Origin: Megamerina dolium
Taxonomy: Eukaryota; Arthropoda; Insecta; Diptera; Megamerinidae
NCBI GenBank assembly: GCA_963854835.1
Contig: OY978526.1
Location: 9,503,277 to 9,567,276, forward strand
Length of the DNA stretch: 64,000 nucleotides
Direction of reading: 5' to 3'
The notes below the pieces were generated by a model. That model was not told where the DNA came from and did not search any database. It saw nothing but the letters and a program-made list of their open reading frames with translations. This document shows positions 11,480-21,031 of the stretch, piece after piece. The stretch's first letter is position 1. Every line of letters begins with the position of its first letter. The position numbers and the translations under genes were made by a program.

Positions 11480-13732
11480 ATGAGTTCGGCGGGACTTTAC
11501 TCATTTGATAAACTAAATGAAAATAACTATGCATCTTGGGCCATTCAGATGAAAAGTTTATTAATACACAATGAGCTCTGGCCAGTGATATCAGGGAATT
11601 TGAATGCAGGAACAACAGCAGATTCTAAGGCACAATTCGAAGCGAAAGACCAAAAGGCGTTAGCGACTATTATCTTGTGTCTTCATTCTTCGCAGCTGAA
11701 TTATGTAAAATACAGTAAGACTGCGTTGGAAGCCTGGAATGCTCTTCGAGACATTTACAATCGCAAGGGAGCAGCTCGGAAAGTGACCTTGTTTAAGCGG
11801 TTAATGTCATTGAAATTGCAAGAGGGTACAGTTATGTCTGCACATATAAATGAATTTTCTGAAAGAGTTGATATGCTAGCAGAAATCGATACGAATTTAC
11901 CAGAGGAGATTCTCTCTATAATTCTTTTATCCAGCTTGCCGGAAGCGTATGACAATTTTGTTGTTGCAATCGAAGCAAGAGAAACATTTCCATCGTTGAA
12001 TACATTAAAGGTAAAGCTTCTAGAGGAGGGCGAGCGAAGGCAAAGCAAGGGAGAAAATAATTCTAACGGTGAAAATCACGCATATTACGCAGGAACAAAG
12101 CAGAAGAAATCATCTGAGCAATCGCATAGCAACAACGGCAGCAAAAAAGACAAAAAGAATGTAAAATGTTATTCGTGCGGTCGGCGTTGGCATTATGCAG
12201 CGGAATGCAGAAAGAAGAAGAAAGAGGAAAAGAAAGACGAAAATCAAAAGTTGTCTGTGTTAGTCGCAGCAGTAAATGAAAACAACAACTCAAATCGTAA
12301 TTTGTGGTGCATTGACAGTGGAGCAACAACACACATGAGTTGTGAAACTGAATTTTTTACATCGTTAATCGAAGTTCGCGAAAATGTTAGGCTTGCTGAC
12401 AATAAGGTAGTAGAGGCGTGTGGTCGCGGTACAGTCAAAATAAAAATCGGTGAAAAGGTATTAGAAGCGGATGATGTACTGTATGTACCAGCACTACAAA
12501 ATAATTTTATTTCGGTCAGTCGAATAACTAATGACGGTAGTTCAGTTATTTTTTCTAGTTCGGGCGCGATAATAAAAAATAAAAACGGGATTTTTGTAAT
12601 AAAGGCAAAAAGAATTGGTGATCTTTATGCGTTTGAAGGTCAAGTAAATGAAAACGATAAAAATAAATGCAGTTTCGCGAGCAATACAAAAGACAATATT
12701 TTAAAGTGGCATAACCGTTTTGGTCACATTAATTTTGGTGCGCTTAAAGAAATGGCAAACAAGCGAACTGTACTTGGTTTAAACATTAAAGAAAAACAAG
12801 ACAATTACGCGTGTAAGTCGTGTGCTCAGAGCAAAATTTGTGTTAAGCCATTTAAATCGTCGGAAAATCGGGCAGATGAACTTCTTGAAATTATTCACTC
12901 TGATTTGTGCGGGCCTATGAACAAAAAATCGTTTTCGGGTTATCAATATTTCGCTACATTTATTGATGATAAATCGCGTTTTATTCGTTTACATCTTTTA
13001 AAAAACAAATCCGATATTTTTGAAGCGTTTAAGTCGTTTAAAGCAAGCGTAGAGCGGGAAACCGGCAAGAAAATTAAAATTTTGCGTACCGATAACGGCA
13101 GAGAATACTTGAATAAAGTATTTGATGAATTTTTGGATGAAAAGGGAATCAAAAGACAAACAACAGTGCCGTACACCCCTCAGAAAAATGGTGTGGCAGA
13201 AAGAGCCAACAGGACTTTGGTCGAAATGGCTAGGAGTATGCTTGTGTTTTCGGGATTAGATGAAGCGTATTGGGCGGAAGCAATCCTCACGGCAGCACAC
13301 ATACGAAACAGAGCAACTACAAAGATTCTAGTCGATAAAACACCATTTGAGGTATGGTATAAAAGAAAGCCGTCAGTGTCTTATTTTAGAACGTTTGGTT
13401 CACCAGCTATTGTGCTAGACAAGAAGGAAAAGCACAAGTTTCGTCCAAAGGGGAGAAAAATGACGTTTGTTGGTTATTCTGAACAATCAAAAGCGTATCG
13501 ATTGGTCGAAAAAGACACAAAAAGAATTGTTATTAGTAGAGATGTGATTTTTCTGGAAGATATGATGGAGAAAACAAAATCTGAAATCGTACAAATAGAA
13601 GCTGAAATAGTCGAAAAAAAGGAACAAAATCAAAGCAAGATTGCTGAAGAAGCAGAGAATGAAATTAGTGACTCTTCGGACGATGAGGTCAACATCAAGT
13701 CGAAGTACCACAGACTGTTAATGAAGCATTAA
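11480..13732 (+). CDS. copia gag-protease-integrase part of the polyprotein
   Basis: I chose ATG 11480 (MSSAGLYSF) because gag-like sequence begins there; an in-frame ATG at 11432 only adds a Lys/Asn-rich leader. From that start: a UBN2-type gag region, a CCHC zinc knuckle at about residue 229 (CYSCGRRWHYAAEC), the protease motif DSGATTHM near 279, the integrase HHCC zinc region near 410 (WHNRFGH, then CKSC), and the DDE core. Core residues are Asp in HSDLCGP near 475, Asp in RTDNG near 538 and Glu in VAERANR near 574, a DD35E spacing. A C-terminal KFRPKGRKMTFVGY segment follows. A frame change between about 13685 and 13715 ends the frame early at 13732, before reverse transcriptase. In a working element this would be one protein with the next entry. 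Confidence 0.9.
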   Translation: MSSAGLYSFDKLNENNYASWAIQMKSLLIHNELWPVISGNLNAGTTADSKAQFEAKDQKALATIILCLHSSQLNYVKYSKTALEAWNALRDIYNRKGAARKVTLFKRLMSLKLQEGTVMSAHINEFSERVDMLAEIDTNLPEEILSIILLSSLPEAYDNFVVAIEARETFPSLNTLKVKLLEEGERRQSKGENNSNGENHAYYAGTKQKKSSEQSHSNNGSKKDKKNVKCYSCGRRWHYAAECRKKKKEEKKDENQKLSVLVAAVNENNNSNRNLWCIDSGATTHMSCETEFFTSLIEVRENVRLADNKVVEACGRGTVKIKIGEKVLEADDVLYVPALQNNFISVSRITNDGSSVIFSSSGAIIKNKNGIFVIKAKRIGDLYAFEGQVNENDKNKCSFASNTKDNILKWHNRFGHINFGALKEMANKRTVLGLNIKEKQDNYACKSCAQSKICVKPFKSSENRADELLEIIHSDLCGPMNKKSFSGYQYFATFIDDKSRFIRLHLLKNKSDIFEAFKSFKASVERETGKKIKILRTDNGREYLNKVFDEFLDEKGIKRQTTVPYTPQKNGVAERANRTLVEMARSMLVFSGLDEAYWAEAILTAAHIRNRATTKILVDKTPFEVWYKRKPSVSYFRTFGSPAIVLDKKEKHKFRPKGRKMTFVGYSEQSKAYRLVEKDTKRIVISRDVIFLEDMMEKTKSEIVQIEAEIVEKKEQNQSKIAEEAENEISDSSDDEVNIKSKYHRLLMKH

Positions 13733-13781
13733 ATGGTGAAAATATGCATGAATGGAAATCAGCAATGGAGAAGGAGTATGA

Positions 13782-15242
13782 GCATTGGTAGCAAACAATA
13801 CGTGGTCGTTAGTCGATCTTCCGAAAGGTCAAAAGGCCATTGGATGCCGTTGGGTCTTTAACGTAAAGAAAAGTAAGGATGGCGAAATCGATCGTTTCAA
13901 GGCGCGACTAGTTGCAAAAGGCTGTAGTCAGCAACAAGGCGTTAACTACAGTGAAACATTTTCTCCAGTAGTACGTTACGCTACCATACGGATGATTATT
14001 GCGTTAGCCGTTCAACACGAGTTATATTTGGACCAGATGGATGTCACAACAGCTTACTTGAATGGCGAACTTAGTGAGAATATTTATATGCAGCAACCCG
14101 AAGCGTTCACAAGCAGCGAATATCCAAATCACGTTTTGAAACTGCACAAAGCACTTTACGGTTTGAAGCAAAGCGGCCGTGAATGGAACAAGAAGCTGGA
14201 CGGTGTTTTGCGTAATATTGGGTTCATACCAGGTGAGAGCGATCCATGTGTCTATACACGAAATGGGTCAAATACATATAATATCATTGCCGTATATGTT
14301 GATGACCTTTTATTTGCAAGTACTTCCAGAGATGAATTGAATGAGATAAAGGTACAAATTGCTAAATATTTTGATGTAGTCGATGGTGGCACCTTGACTC
14401 ATTTCCTGGGTATGGAAGTGTACAGAAAAGGCGCTACGGGTCCAGTTACTGTGTGTCAGCAACAATATATATTGGATCTATTGAAGCAATATGGTATGGA
14501 TGAGTGCAAAGGGGCTTCAACACCGTTACCACCAAATTTTCAAGTTAGTTGCAAGAGCGAGTCCTGCAAAAAGGTGGATGCTACTAACTATCAGTCTATG
14601 GTAGGGGCACTCATGTACTTGGGCTTGTCAACGAGACCAGATATCCTCCATTCGGTCACAAAATTAGCACAGCGCAACGTTGATCCACACACAGAGCATG
14701 AGGCAGCTTTAAAGCATATCCTACGTTACTTAAAGCAAACTGTGTCCTACAAGCTGCATTATGTGAAATCACAGAAGCCAATCGAGGGTTTCGTAGATGC
14801 TGACTGGGCAGGTGATGAAACTGACAGGAAATCGTTTACTGGGTACGCGTTCGTCGTAGCCAATTGTGTTTTTTCATGGCAATCCCAGAAACAGAGCGTT
14901 GTTGCATTAAGCAGCACCGAAGCGGAATACATTGGCTTAACAGCAATAGGTAAAGAAGCCGAGTATTTACATAAGCTGCTGAAGGATATGGGTTTCAAGA
15001 TGAGTGAACCGATGACTATTCACAGCGACAACCAAAGCGCACAGCATCTCGTACGTAATCCAACTTACCATGCAAGGAGTAAGCACATAGATGTGCGATA
15101 TCATTATATTCGGGAAATTTATAAAACTAACAAAATCAAATTGAATTATTTAGGCACTAATGAGATGATTGCCGACATACTAACCAAAAATGTACAGAGA
15201 ATTAAGCACCAAAGGTTTGTTAGAGAAATGGGACTTTATTGA
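13782..15242 (+). CDS. copia reverse transcriptase and RNase H part of the polyprotein
   Basis: This frame opens at a stop at 13779-13781 and has no natural ATG there, so it is the downstream part of the broken polyprotein rather than a separate gene. Early motifs include GCRWVFNVK and RFKARLVAKG, then the RT region with MDVTTAYLNG and the catalytic YVDDLLFAS (Asp pair at 14301-14306). RNase H follows with FVDADWAGD, SSTEAEY and IHSDNQSAQ, and the frame ends normally at 15242. Between 13733 and 13781 the polyprotein runs in a third frame, so two separate one-base-type shifts divide integrase from RT. The motifs are intact, and the shifts are the only visible lesions. Confidence 0.9.
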   Translation, partial: ALVANNTWSLVDLPKGQKAIGCRWVFNVKKSKDGEIDRFKARLVAKGCSQQQGVNYSETFSPVVRYATIRMIIALAVQHELYLDQMDVTTAYLNGELSENIYMQQPEAFTSSEYPNHVLKLHKALYGLKQSGREWNKKLDGVLRNIGFIPGESDPCVYTRNGSNTYNIIAVYVDDLLFASTSRDELNEIKVQIAKYFDVVDGGTLTHFLGMEVYRKGATGPVTVCQQQYILDLLKQYGMDECKGASTPLPPNFQVSCKSESCKKVDATNYQSMVGALMYLGLSTRPDILHSVTKLAQRNVDPHTEHEAALKHILRYLKQTVSYKLHYVKSQKPIEGFVDADWAGDETDRKSFTGYAFVVANCVFSWQSQKQSVVALSSTEAEYIGLTAIGKEAEYLHKLLKDMGFKMSEPMTIHSDNQSAQHLVRNPTYHARSKHIDVRYHYIREIYKTNKIKLNYLGTNEMIADILTKNVQRIKHQRFVREMGLY

Positions 15243-15360
15243 AAAAAGGTAACATGAATTTTTTTTTTTTTTTTTTTATTAACTTGTCTATTGAAATGAA
15301 GTACATATTGAAAATGAAATATTTAAAGAAAAATGTGAACACAGAGATATATCCTAAATT

Positions 15361-15369
15361 GAGGAGGAG
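15361..15369 (+). promoter_or_regulatory. copia polypurine tract
   Basis: GAGGAGGAG directly precedes the 3' LTR. This is the expected position of the primer for plus-strand DNA synthesis. Confidence 0.8.
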
Positions 15370-15560
15370 TGTTGAAATGCAATACTGAATACATCTCTGT
15401 GTAGAGTTGTCGAAAAGTGGAAGAAAAAAATACATACATATATTTATATATACGTGCTTAGCGCATTGACTTTTTTTGTAACTTAGTTCTTAGTTCTTAG
15501 TTCTTAGTTCTTAATAAACCGTACAACGCGAAACATATAAACTGCGTTTCTTTGCTAACA
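15370..15560 (+). repeat. copia 3' LTR (191 bp)
   Basis: It is identical to the 5' LTR except for one extra TTAGTTC heptamer (four instead of three), and is followed at once by the CAGGC target duplication. Confidence 0.95.
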
Positions 15561-16348
15561 CAGGCAATATTCCAAAGCTGGAAAAATGGGTTCCGCATAA
15601 ACTTTAGCAGAGAATGGTGAATGTGTGTTCTCAGCTTGAAAATGAGAGTTTTTTGAACCGTATTGTTACTGGGGACGAAAAATAGGTCCCTTACAATACA
15701 CAACCTCTTCGCAAACGCCAGTGGTTAGATTGCACCTGAGGATTCGTGGGAGATAAAGGAACTATTTTTATTTGTATAAATGAAACATCAGAATCAACCC
15801 CCAGAGATGGCCTCCTGTTGGTGGAATATGGCCGGTATCATTTATTTTGATCTGCTTGAACCACACCAGACGATCACAGTTGATTATTGTTGCCATCAGC
15901 TATTCAAACTGAATGAAGTATTTGAAAAAAATCTCCTTACAGTCGGCTGGGGCCGACCAAACTATACCCTGCATATGTAGATTTATATATAAAAAGTTTA
16001 CTCGAATATCCAACTTTTTTTTTATTTCCACTTTTCGAGAAACAATTTTTGCATATACTACTAATTTACACCCGAAATATGGTTGACTTTGACGAAGTAA
16101 AAGGATTTTAAGATAATTCCGAGGCTTAGTATGGGAGTTATATAAAAAGTGGGCGTGGCTTACCGCTTTCTAGTAAATCCAATTAATTTTTCCACACCTT
16201 AAATTTGGTGTCCTACGTTGAATAGTTTCTAAGTTATGGTGGTTAACATTTTTGTTTAATTTCCTAAACTTTGTATGGGAGCCCCAATAATAAGTGGGCG
16301 TGGTACGCTGATTTTTCGCCAAATTATTTCCGACTACGATATTAATTT

Positions 16349-16660
16349 AAGTGTCAATTATGGTTATTCTAGACATAAGATTGCCGAAGTTACAGCTGTT
16401 TCAATTTAAAATTTGTATGGGGGCTACGATAAACACTGGGCGTGGTGCGCCCATTTTCTGTGAGCCTAGTTGCTCGTACAATACTAATCCACACCTTAAA
16501 TCTCGTTATTCTACGGTGAATAGTTTGCAAGTTATAACCGGTAACATTTTTTTTAATTTCCGCAACTTTGTATGGGAGACCCAAAAAGGAGTAGGCGTGG
16601 CACATTGATTTTCTGCCACATTATTTCTGACTGCCGTGTTAATCTAAGTGTCAATTATGG
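16349..16660 (-). repeat. 298-bp tandem units in helentron-like copy 2
   Basis: The word GTGTCAATTATGG recurs at 16351 and 16649, 298 bp apart, the same unit as in copies 1 and 3. Only about two units are present here. Confidence 0.8.
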
Positions 16661-17029
16661 TTATTCTAGACAGAAGATTGTAGAAGTTACAGCAGTTTCA
16701 ATTTAAAAGAAGTACAGACACTTTGTATGGGAGCTACGCTAGAAAGTAGGCGTGGCTCACCCACTTTTGGCGAGGTTATATAGTAGTATAATGTAACTCT
16801 ATGAGCGAAATATTGTTGTCCCAAGTGGTATATTATGTGAGTTATAGCAAGTTAAAGATTTTGAAAATTTCGAGGTTAGTCGCTTTGAATGCTTGGTGTG
16901 GGCGTGGTTATTGACCGATCATGCCCAATATCAATCCCCTCCGTACCCTTGGATCATAGATTACTTATGCCAAATTTCATCGAAATAGCTTAATATTTAC
17001 TCAAGTTATCGTGCGAACCAGCCAGGTGA

Positions 17030-17130
17030 CAGACAGGCGGACGGACGGACGGACGGACGGACGGACGGACGGACGGACGGACGGACGGACGGACGGACGG
17101 ACGGACGGACGGACGGACGGACGGACGGAC
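17030..17130. repeat. (ACGG)n microsatellite
   Basis: About 100 bp of uninterrupted ACGG (GTCC on the other strand) lie inside helentron-like copy 2. A GTCY-type microsatellite is a standard internal part of DINE-1/mini-me elements. Confidence 0.95.
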
Positions 17131-17590
17131 ATCGTTAAATCGAAAATTTAATCGACGCTGATCACGAATATATATCTATGTCTATATCTCCTGAGATTCC
17201 TTCAAGTGGACACAAACATCTGACCGAAATGAATATACCATGCATATTGCATTATGCAGGGTATAAAAATCGACTGCCACTACAACGCAAGACCGAATAC
17301 CGCAAGATAGACCTTAGGCCAGCTGAACGAGCTCGGATGGGAGCTAATGCCACATCCACCATACTCTCCAGATATTTCAACTTGTGATTATCACCTTTTC
17401 CGCGGACTTCAGTCCCATTTAAGTAATAAGAACTACACCTCAAAAAAATCTATAAAAAGAGATATCGACGCGTATTTTGGTTTTTGGAGCAGGGTATTAA
17501 AAATTTACCCAAAACGTTGGGAAGACATTGTAAATAATGCAGGAAAATATTATATATTATTGATAAATATATACTGAAAACTTCTTTTTT

Positions 17591-19560
17591 TATTTATTTT
17601 AAAATCACCTAAGAAATTGAATTATTAAATTTGATTCTATTAAAACTTAAGAACATAATCTGCTTTTTTTCTGTGTTGCTACAGAAATTTTACAACATTT
17701 GAACTTTAATATTAAAATTTTTAGAGCTTCTTTGTATTATTAAAAAAAAAAATTACAATTACAATTACAATATTACAATATTAAGCAATATCTATTCAAT
17801 ATATATTCAATAAGATTATTTTCATAAATGTTTTGAAAATGTTCAATTATCCACTAAAAAGAAATTGAATAAATGACTATTGTATCAATACATGTTGCAT
17901 AAACATATGCCATAGACGATAAAAACCCCAAAAATATATATATTTTTTTTTTGTAATAGGCTTAATTTTATCACATTTTGCTTAAAGGTATTAAAATTTA
18001 TGATGTGTGCTTCTTTGTATGTACACTTCTAAATTAAGGTTACGATAATACGACAACATCTTATCCACAGTGCCATTCAAATAAAATTACATACACAAAT
18101 GTACATATATATTTATGTAATTTTATAGTATACCTACAATTTGAGTATTTTTATCCAAATCGCCTACGCTTGATAATGTGATTTTTTGTATGTATACTGC
18201 TTGTCTGTATATCTAATATTTTAACTTGTCTACTTAAAGTATTCGTTACCATTCATAGTCATTTATACAGGAAGATATTGAAATAATTTCAACATAGTCA
18301 AGTCTACTTATACATGACTTTAAAAATATGTAATATATCTAATTATACTTGTGTAAACGAATCACAGTCCTTATTACATTACAGTTTAAAGTGTTAAGTA
18401 ATTCAATGCGATTAAATGGGCGCTACTATGTACGTACGAGTATAATGAAAGTAACATAGCCATAGAGTGTATTATTTCTTTTGATTTATTAAGCCCTATG
18501 GTATCGATATGTATTTGTTAAGGTTTCATTTTACTTTCATCTTGTTCTATCACAGAAGAAGATGATTTTCTATGCATCTGTTCTCATTATATTGCAAAGT
18601 TTTCATACGCCTATCATTGCCATCGAATATAAATACTTTTTATATTTAATTTAAACTTTCTCAAAGTGTTTATACGTAGTATTTAATTTCGATCCTTCTA
18701 ATTTATCAACTTTCAAAGCGGACGTAATCTTTAAGGGAAGACTTTTTGACGAACAATTAAATCCACTTTTCTGACTCTTTAGAATTTCATTTAATTAATT
18801 AGTTAATGAGAAAATAAATGGGAAATCATCATGGAATGTTTCCGTTGTAATGTATGCAATGTATAATTCATCGATATATTGACACTGACAGTGACTTAAT
18901 TACATGCGCTAGTTATTATAAATATATAGAATTGTATTATTAGCATCCTAATTCATTATTCCGGATGCTTTGGTTTCTCACTTTAACCACAATACAAATG
19001 TTATACATCTGCAAAAGCATATGTCGTTTTTTTTTTTTTTTTCTTGTTCTCTTATTATTTTCATATATCCTATTATGATATATCATACATGATTGATGGC
19101 AAAATGCTAATAATATTGAATTTAATTGAAATATTTCTATACGTCTGTTACATACTTTTTCTCACGCTATCTTCTTTGTTCTATTTTGCTTTGTTATTCC
19201 CTTTGCGCATATGCGTTATACGATTTCTTTATCCTTTTCCATAATATCATTAAGCATATTATTATTAAATGCAGATTTACATACAGAGATGTATTTGATT
19301 GTAGTACGAGAGTTATTGAAAGAAAATTTAAATATTCAATCATATTTAATATAGTCTCGTCTGGCATATCTTTATTGGTTTTTAAGCCATCGTATTGTAT
19401 TCATATTGTGTTCATGCCCACGTATGTATTGAAAATATTATACTTTAATAATTCTATATGATTGATTGATCGATTTACAACAACTAACTACGCCCATAAT
19501 TTGACGTTACATACTCCGTATTTCATGTGTGGGCTTGTTTACTAAAATTTAATGAAATAT
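17591..19560. other. AT-rich DNA without a recognisable gene
   Basis: It has homopolymer runs and short AT-rich frames only. Two overlapping frames near 19044-19461 are hydrophobic and low in complexity, with no domain I recognise. Confidence 0.5.
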
Positions 19561-19658
19561 TGAGAACATTGTGTACATAGGTATAACAATTCAGAAATCC
19601 TTAAGAATTATCTATACAAAAGTACGTAACGAAATATATTAACTAAGTTTTACATCGA

Positions 19659-20112
19659 ACCGCATCGAACCGCATCGATCCACGTCAACCTGCGTCGATC
19701 CCGTTAATCAGAGGCGATTCGCGTCGATTCGAGTCAATTCGCATCGAACAGCATCGGTCCGCGTCAACCTGCTTCGATCCCGTTGATCAGCGGCGATTCG
19801 CATTGATCCACGTCGATTCGCATCAATCCGCATCGACATGCATCTAACCGCATCGAACCTCATCGAACCGCATCGAGCCGCGTCGATCCGCGTCGACCTG
19901 TGGCGATCTCATTGATCAGCGGCGATTCGAGTCGATCCGCATCGAAGAGCATCGAAACTTCGGAGATTCTGCATTGATCCCCATCGATCAACGACGATCC
20001 GTGGCGATCCGTATTGATCCTCGTCGATCAGCAGCGATTCACGTCGATCCGCGTCGATTCGCATCGATTCACATCGAACCGCATCGAACCGCATCGAACC
20101 GAATCGAAGCGC
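19659..20112. repeat. Degenerate decamer array 1
   Basis: Roughly 45 units of a 10-bp motif close to CGCRTCGATC repeat with many substitutions and very few length changes. A longer block (GTCAACCTGC, then a GATCAG word and GGCGATTCG) recurs near 19684, 19765 and 19888, a higher-order pattern. The array is GC- and CpG-rich in AT-rich surroundings. Confidence 0.85.
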
Positions 20113-20221
20113 ATAGGACCCATTTTTAGCTAAATCGTTCCCCCTGTATGTGCTCAGCCATATCCTATATGTGCCTGGGTATCACAGCCTTTGATCCGAC
20201 AACTATCACGACTCACGACGA

Positions 20222-20345
20222 GCTTTGTCGACCCGCGGCAGCCTGCGATGACCTCTGACGATCTGCGTCGATCCGTGTCGAACCGCGTCGATCTGCACCG
20301 CACCGCACCGCACCGCACCACTCCGCACCGCATCGATCCGCATCG
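20222..20345. repeat. Degenerate decamer array 2 with a CACCG tract
   Basis: About twelve decamers in register, including a pentamer-like CACCG run near 20295-20330, are followed by the CATAGGTATA linker word near 20361. Confidence 0.8.
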
Positions 20346-20633
20346 CCCCACGTCGACATGTACATAGGTATAACAAGTTTTACACCTTACATCAATTTAA
20401 GCTCAATGTGCACCACATATTTGATATATTTTTATATCAACTAAGAGCAGATTCGTTGAACTTTCCAACCTCTAAAAATCCAATACAGCATTGTTTGCTC
20501 TTCTAACTTGTCTCTACAGATTTTGCTGAAATTATGTGTTAAATGGCGGAATTTTCATTTAGCTGTTACATTGTTTTGTATGTCGTACACTGTCTCCAGG
20601 ATATCCTCCAGCTTTTCAGCCAGCCTATCAGCG

Positions 20634-20932
20634 GATCCGCAACGAGTCGCGTCGTTTTGGCGACGATCCGGGTAGATCTACGTCGATCCGCGTCGGTCAG
20701 CGGCTATTTGCGTCGATCCACATAGAACAGCATCGATCCGCGTCGACCTGCGGAGATTCGCATTGATCCGAGTCGATCCGCTTCGATCCGTGGCGATCTG
20801 CATTGATTTGCGTCGATCCGCATCGATTCGCGCCAAACTTCGTCGATCCGCGTCGATCCTCGTCAAACCGCATGGCTTCGCTCCGCATCGCACCGTTCTG
20901 CACCGCACCGCACCGCTCTGCACCGCATCATA
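20634..20932. repeat. Degenerate decamer array 3
   Basis: About thirty decamers lie here. Between about 20671 and 20880 the units keep an exact 10-bp phase, with no visible insertion or deletion over some twenty units despite heavy base divergence. The array ends in a CACCG tract just before the linker word near 20930. Minus-strand frames read as Arg/Asp/Ser-rich ten-residue repeats, a by-product of the period. Confidence 0.85.
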
Positions 20933-21031
20933 GGTATAATAATCCAGAAAACCTTAAGGATTGTCATAAAAAAGTACGTAACGAAATATATTCCCTAATT
21001 TAAGGTCAATGTGCACCACATATATTATATA

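Larger units (their letters stand above)
11126..15560 (+). mobile_element. Ty1/copia-type LTR retrotransposon
   Basis: Two direct LTRs (11126-11309 and 15370-15560) start TGTTG and end AACA. A 5-bp target duplication CAGGC (11121-11125 and 15561-15565) flanks the element. Between the LTRs come a primer-binding site, gag, protease, integrase, reverse transcriptase and RNase H in the copia order (integrase before RT), then a purine tract. The LTRs differ only by one extra heptamer, which suggests a recent insertion. The internal reading frame nevertheless has two frame changes between integrase and RT, so this copy does not encode one continuous polyprotein as it stands. Confidence 0.95.
15933..17270 (-). 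mobile_element. Helentron-like (DINE-1/mini-me type) element, copy 2
   Basis: Read on the minus strand it has the 5' sub-terminal repeat (17253-17265), a tetranucleotide microsatellite, about two 298-bp units, the 3' sub-terminal repeat (15963-15975), and a perfect GC-rich hairpin (15942-15957, stem GTCGGC/GCCGAC) near the end CTCCTTAC. It sits inside the mariner transposase: the frame before it ends at a Lys-Asn codon pair and resumes in phase at CGACTGCC (17271). That fixes both boundaries to within a few A/T bases and shows no obvious target duplication, as expected for helentron insertion between two Ts. Confidence 0.85.
10809..17577 (+). pseudogene. mariner transposase pseudogene in several pieces
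   Basis: A mariner transposase would cut and paste the element at TA sites using a DD34D active site. The N-terminal helix-turn-helix part is read from 10809 (MESSNEYKRHIL). A frameshift near 11015 moves it to another frame, and copia then cuts it at 11125. It resumes after 15566 with the mariner hallmarks WVPHKL and TGDEK, each followed or preceded by stop codons. A middle part (15780-15932) includes YFDLLEPHQT. The C-terminal part after the helentron-like insert is read from about 17271 and includes PHPPYSPDIS, with the third catalytic Asp region in CDYHLF. With stops, frameshifts and two insertions it cannot make a working enzyme. The subfamily is not assigned. Confidence 0.8.
10621..17590 (+). 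mobile_element. mariner element interrupted by copia and a helentron-like element
   Basis: The left end begins near 10621 (GGCCAGTCCATAAGTTCGTG). Transposase-like sequence starts at 10809 and runs in pieces to 17577. Two large insertions split it: copia at 11126-15560 and the helentron-like element at 15933-17270. Removing them leaves roughly 1.2 kb, the normal size of a mariner. I could not find the inverted partner of the left end just after 17577, so the right terminus is missing or too decayed to see. An internal segment (15728-15775) repeats part of the element's own 5' leader (10692-10739). Confidence 0.8.

Noticed and set aside
13733..13781. Programmed frameshift between copia integrase and RT
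   Set aside because: Two separate shifts in the same direction occur within about 100 bp, with no slippery-site pattern that I can see. Copia elements normally use one unbroken frame.
19909..20923. Arg/Asp/Ser-rich repeat proteins
   Set aside because: A 10-bp period read in triplets gives a ten-residue repeat automatically. The frames appear on several phases of one region and are broken by the linkers.
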